The position numbers were made by a program, and so were the translations under genes. A stretch of 64,000 nucleotides of DNA, taken from Parapristionchus giblindavisi. Taxonomy: Eukaryota; Nematoda; Chromadorea; Rhabditida; Diplogasteridae. Positions 63,874-64,000 of the stretch are shown one piece after another (the stretch's first letter is position 1; every line of letters starts with the position of its first letter). The notes beneath the pieces are model-generated. The model was given only the letters and a program-made list of their open reading frames with translations, was not told the DNA's origin and did no database searches. The DNA lies in the NCBI GenBank assembly GCA_943737045.1, contig CALSFV010000358.1:124001-188000 (forward strand), given 5' to 3'.

Positions 63874-64000
63874 TCAGTAAGAGATGTTTTCTAGAACAAA
63901 ACCTAATAGGATTACTGTATTACATATGCCAATTTCAGATTATGAGATATGCCGGCGAATAATTATTGTTATTGTGGCCACTGCGACGTGGTGAGACAGT

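Larger units (their letters stand above)
61524..64000 (-). repeat. Copy 2 of the inverted gene duplication
   Basis: Reverse homologue of 45120-47500, still matching at the right edge of the window (GTCGCAGTGGCCACAATAAC versus GTCGCACTAGCCACAATAAC). Confidence 0.9.

Overview
The window looks like one contig from a rhabditid nematode, probably Caenorhabditis-like or a close relative. Evidence: most introns are 45-100 bp unless a transposon sits inside; a Met tRNA has the expected nematode cloverleaf; a serpentine chemoreceptor of the SRD/STR type and a CLN3 gene can be read by splicing; and mariner/Tc1 relics are dense. Genes are split into short exons, so most were found by joining exons across GT...AG introns rather than as long open frames. 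The species cannot be named from sequence alone.

Layout. 1-3.25 kb: the 5' part of an LTR retroelement on the minus strand (LTR, leader with a minisatellite, and a Gag-like frame of at least 663 codons running off the left edge). 3.4-10.3 kb: a 21-bp satellite holding two copies of the same LTR and one TA-flanked MITE. 10.3-13.9 kb: coding scraps, a GC-rich 30-bp minisatellite and several MITEs. 13.9-17.8 kb: the 3' half of a CLN3 (battenin) gene with a 1.8-kb fold-back element in one intron. 18-24 kb: a snap-back Tc1 relic, a 74-codon gene, two more fold-backs and a decayed mariner. 24.8-31.7 kb: a possible two-exon gene, tRNA-Met, a coiled-coil/membrane gene and a RING-finger gene, protein genes all on the minus strand. 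32.7-37.4 kb: a ten-exon BTB-domain gene and an unrecognised three-exon gene on the plus strand. 37.4-45.1 kb: almost entirely transposons, with one orphan exon and a relic of the BTB gene.

45.1-64 kb: the most unusual part. Two nearly identical 12-exon genes for a secreted, cysteine-free, Ala/Gly-rich protein lie in inverted orientation (45.27-47.37 kb plus, 61.64-63.83 kb minus), about 14 kb apart. Each gene is itself a tandem duplication of a five-exon block with exon lengths 130/127, 65, 162, 166/163, 65. Between them lies a chemoreceptor gene (53.96-58.80 kb) whose introns are stuffed with MITEs, a LINE fragment and a mariner.

Transposon ecology explains most non-genic DNA. Four MITE families (called A-D here) share a TTAA target. 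Three fold-backs share CACG...CGTG ends and a TTAT target duplication. Two share CAAGGG ends with 3-bp TNA duplications. Three hAT-type MITEs have perfect 8-bp duplications. Several elements carry tRNA-like modules. There is no operon or pathway visible; the genes look functionally unrelated apart from the duplicated secreted-protein pair.
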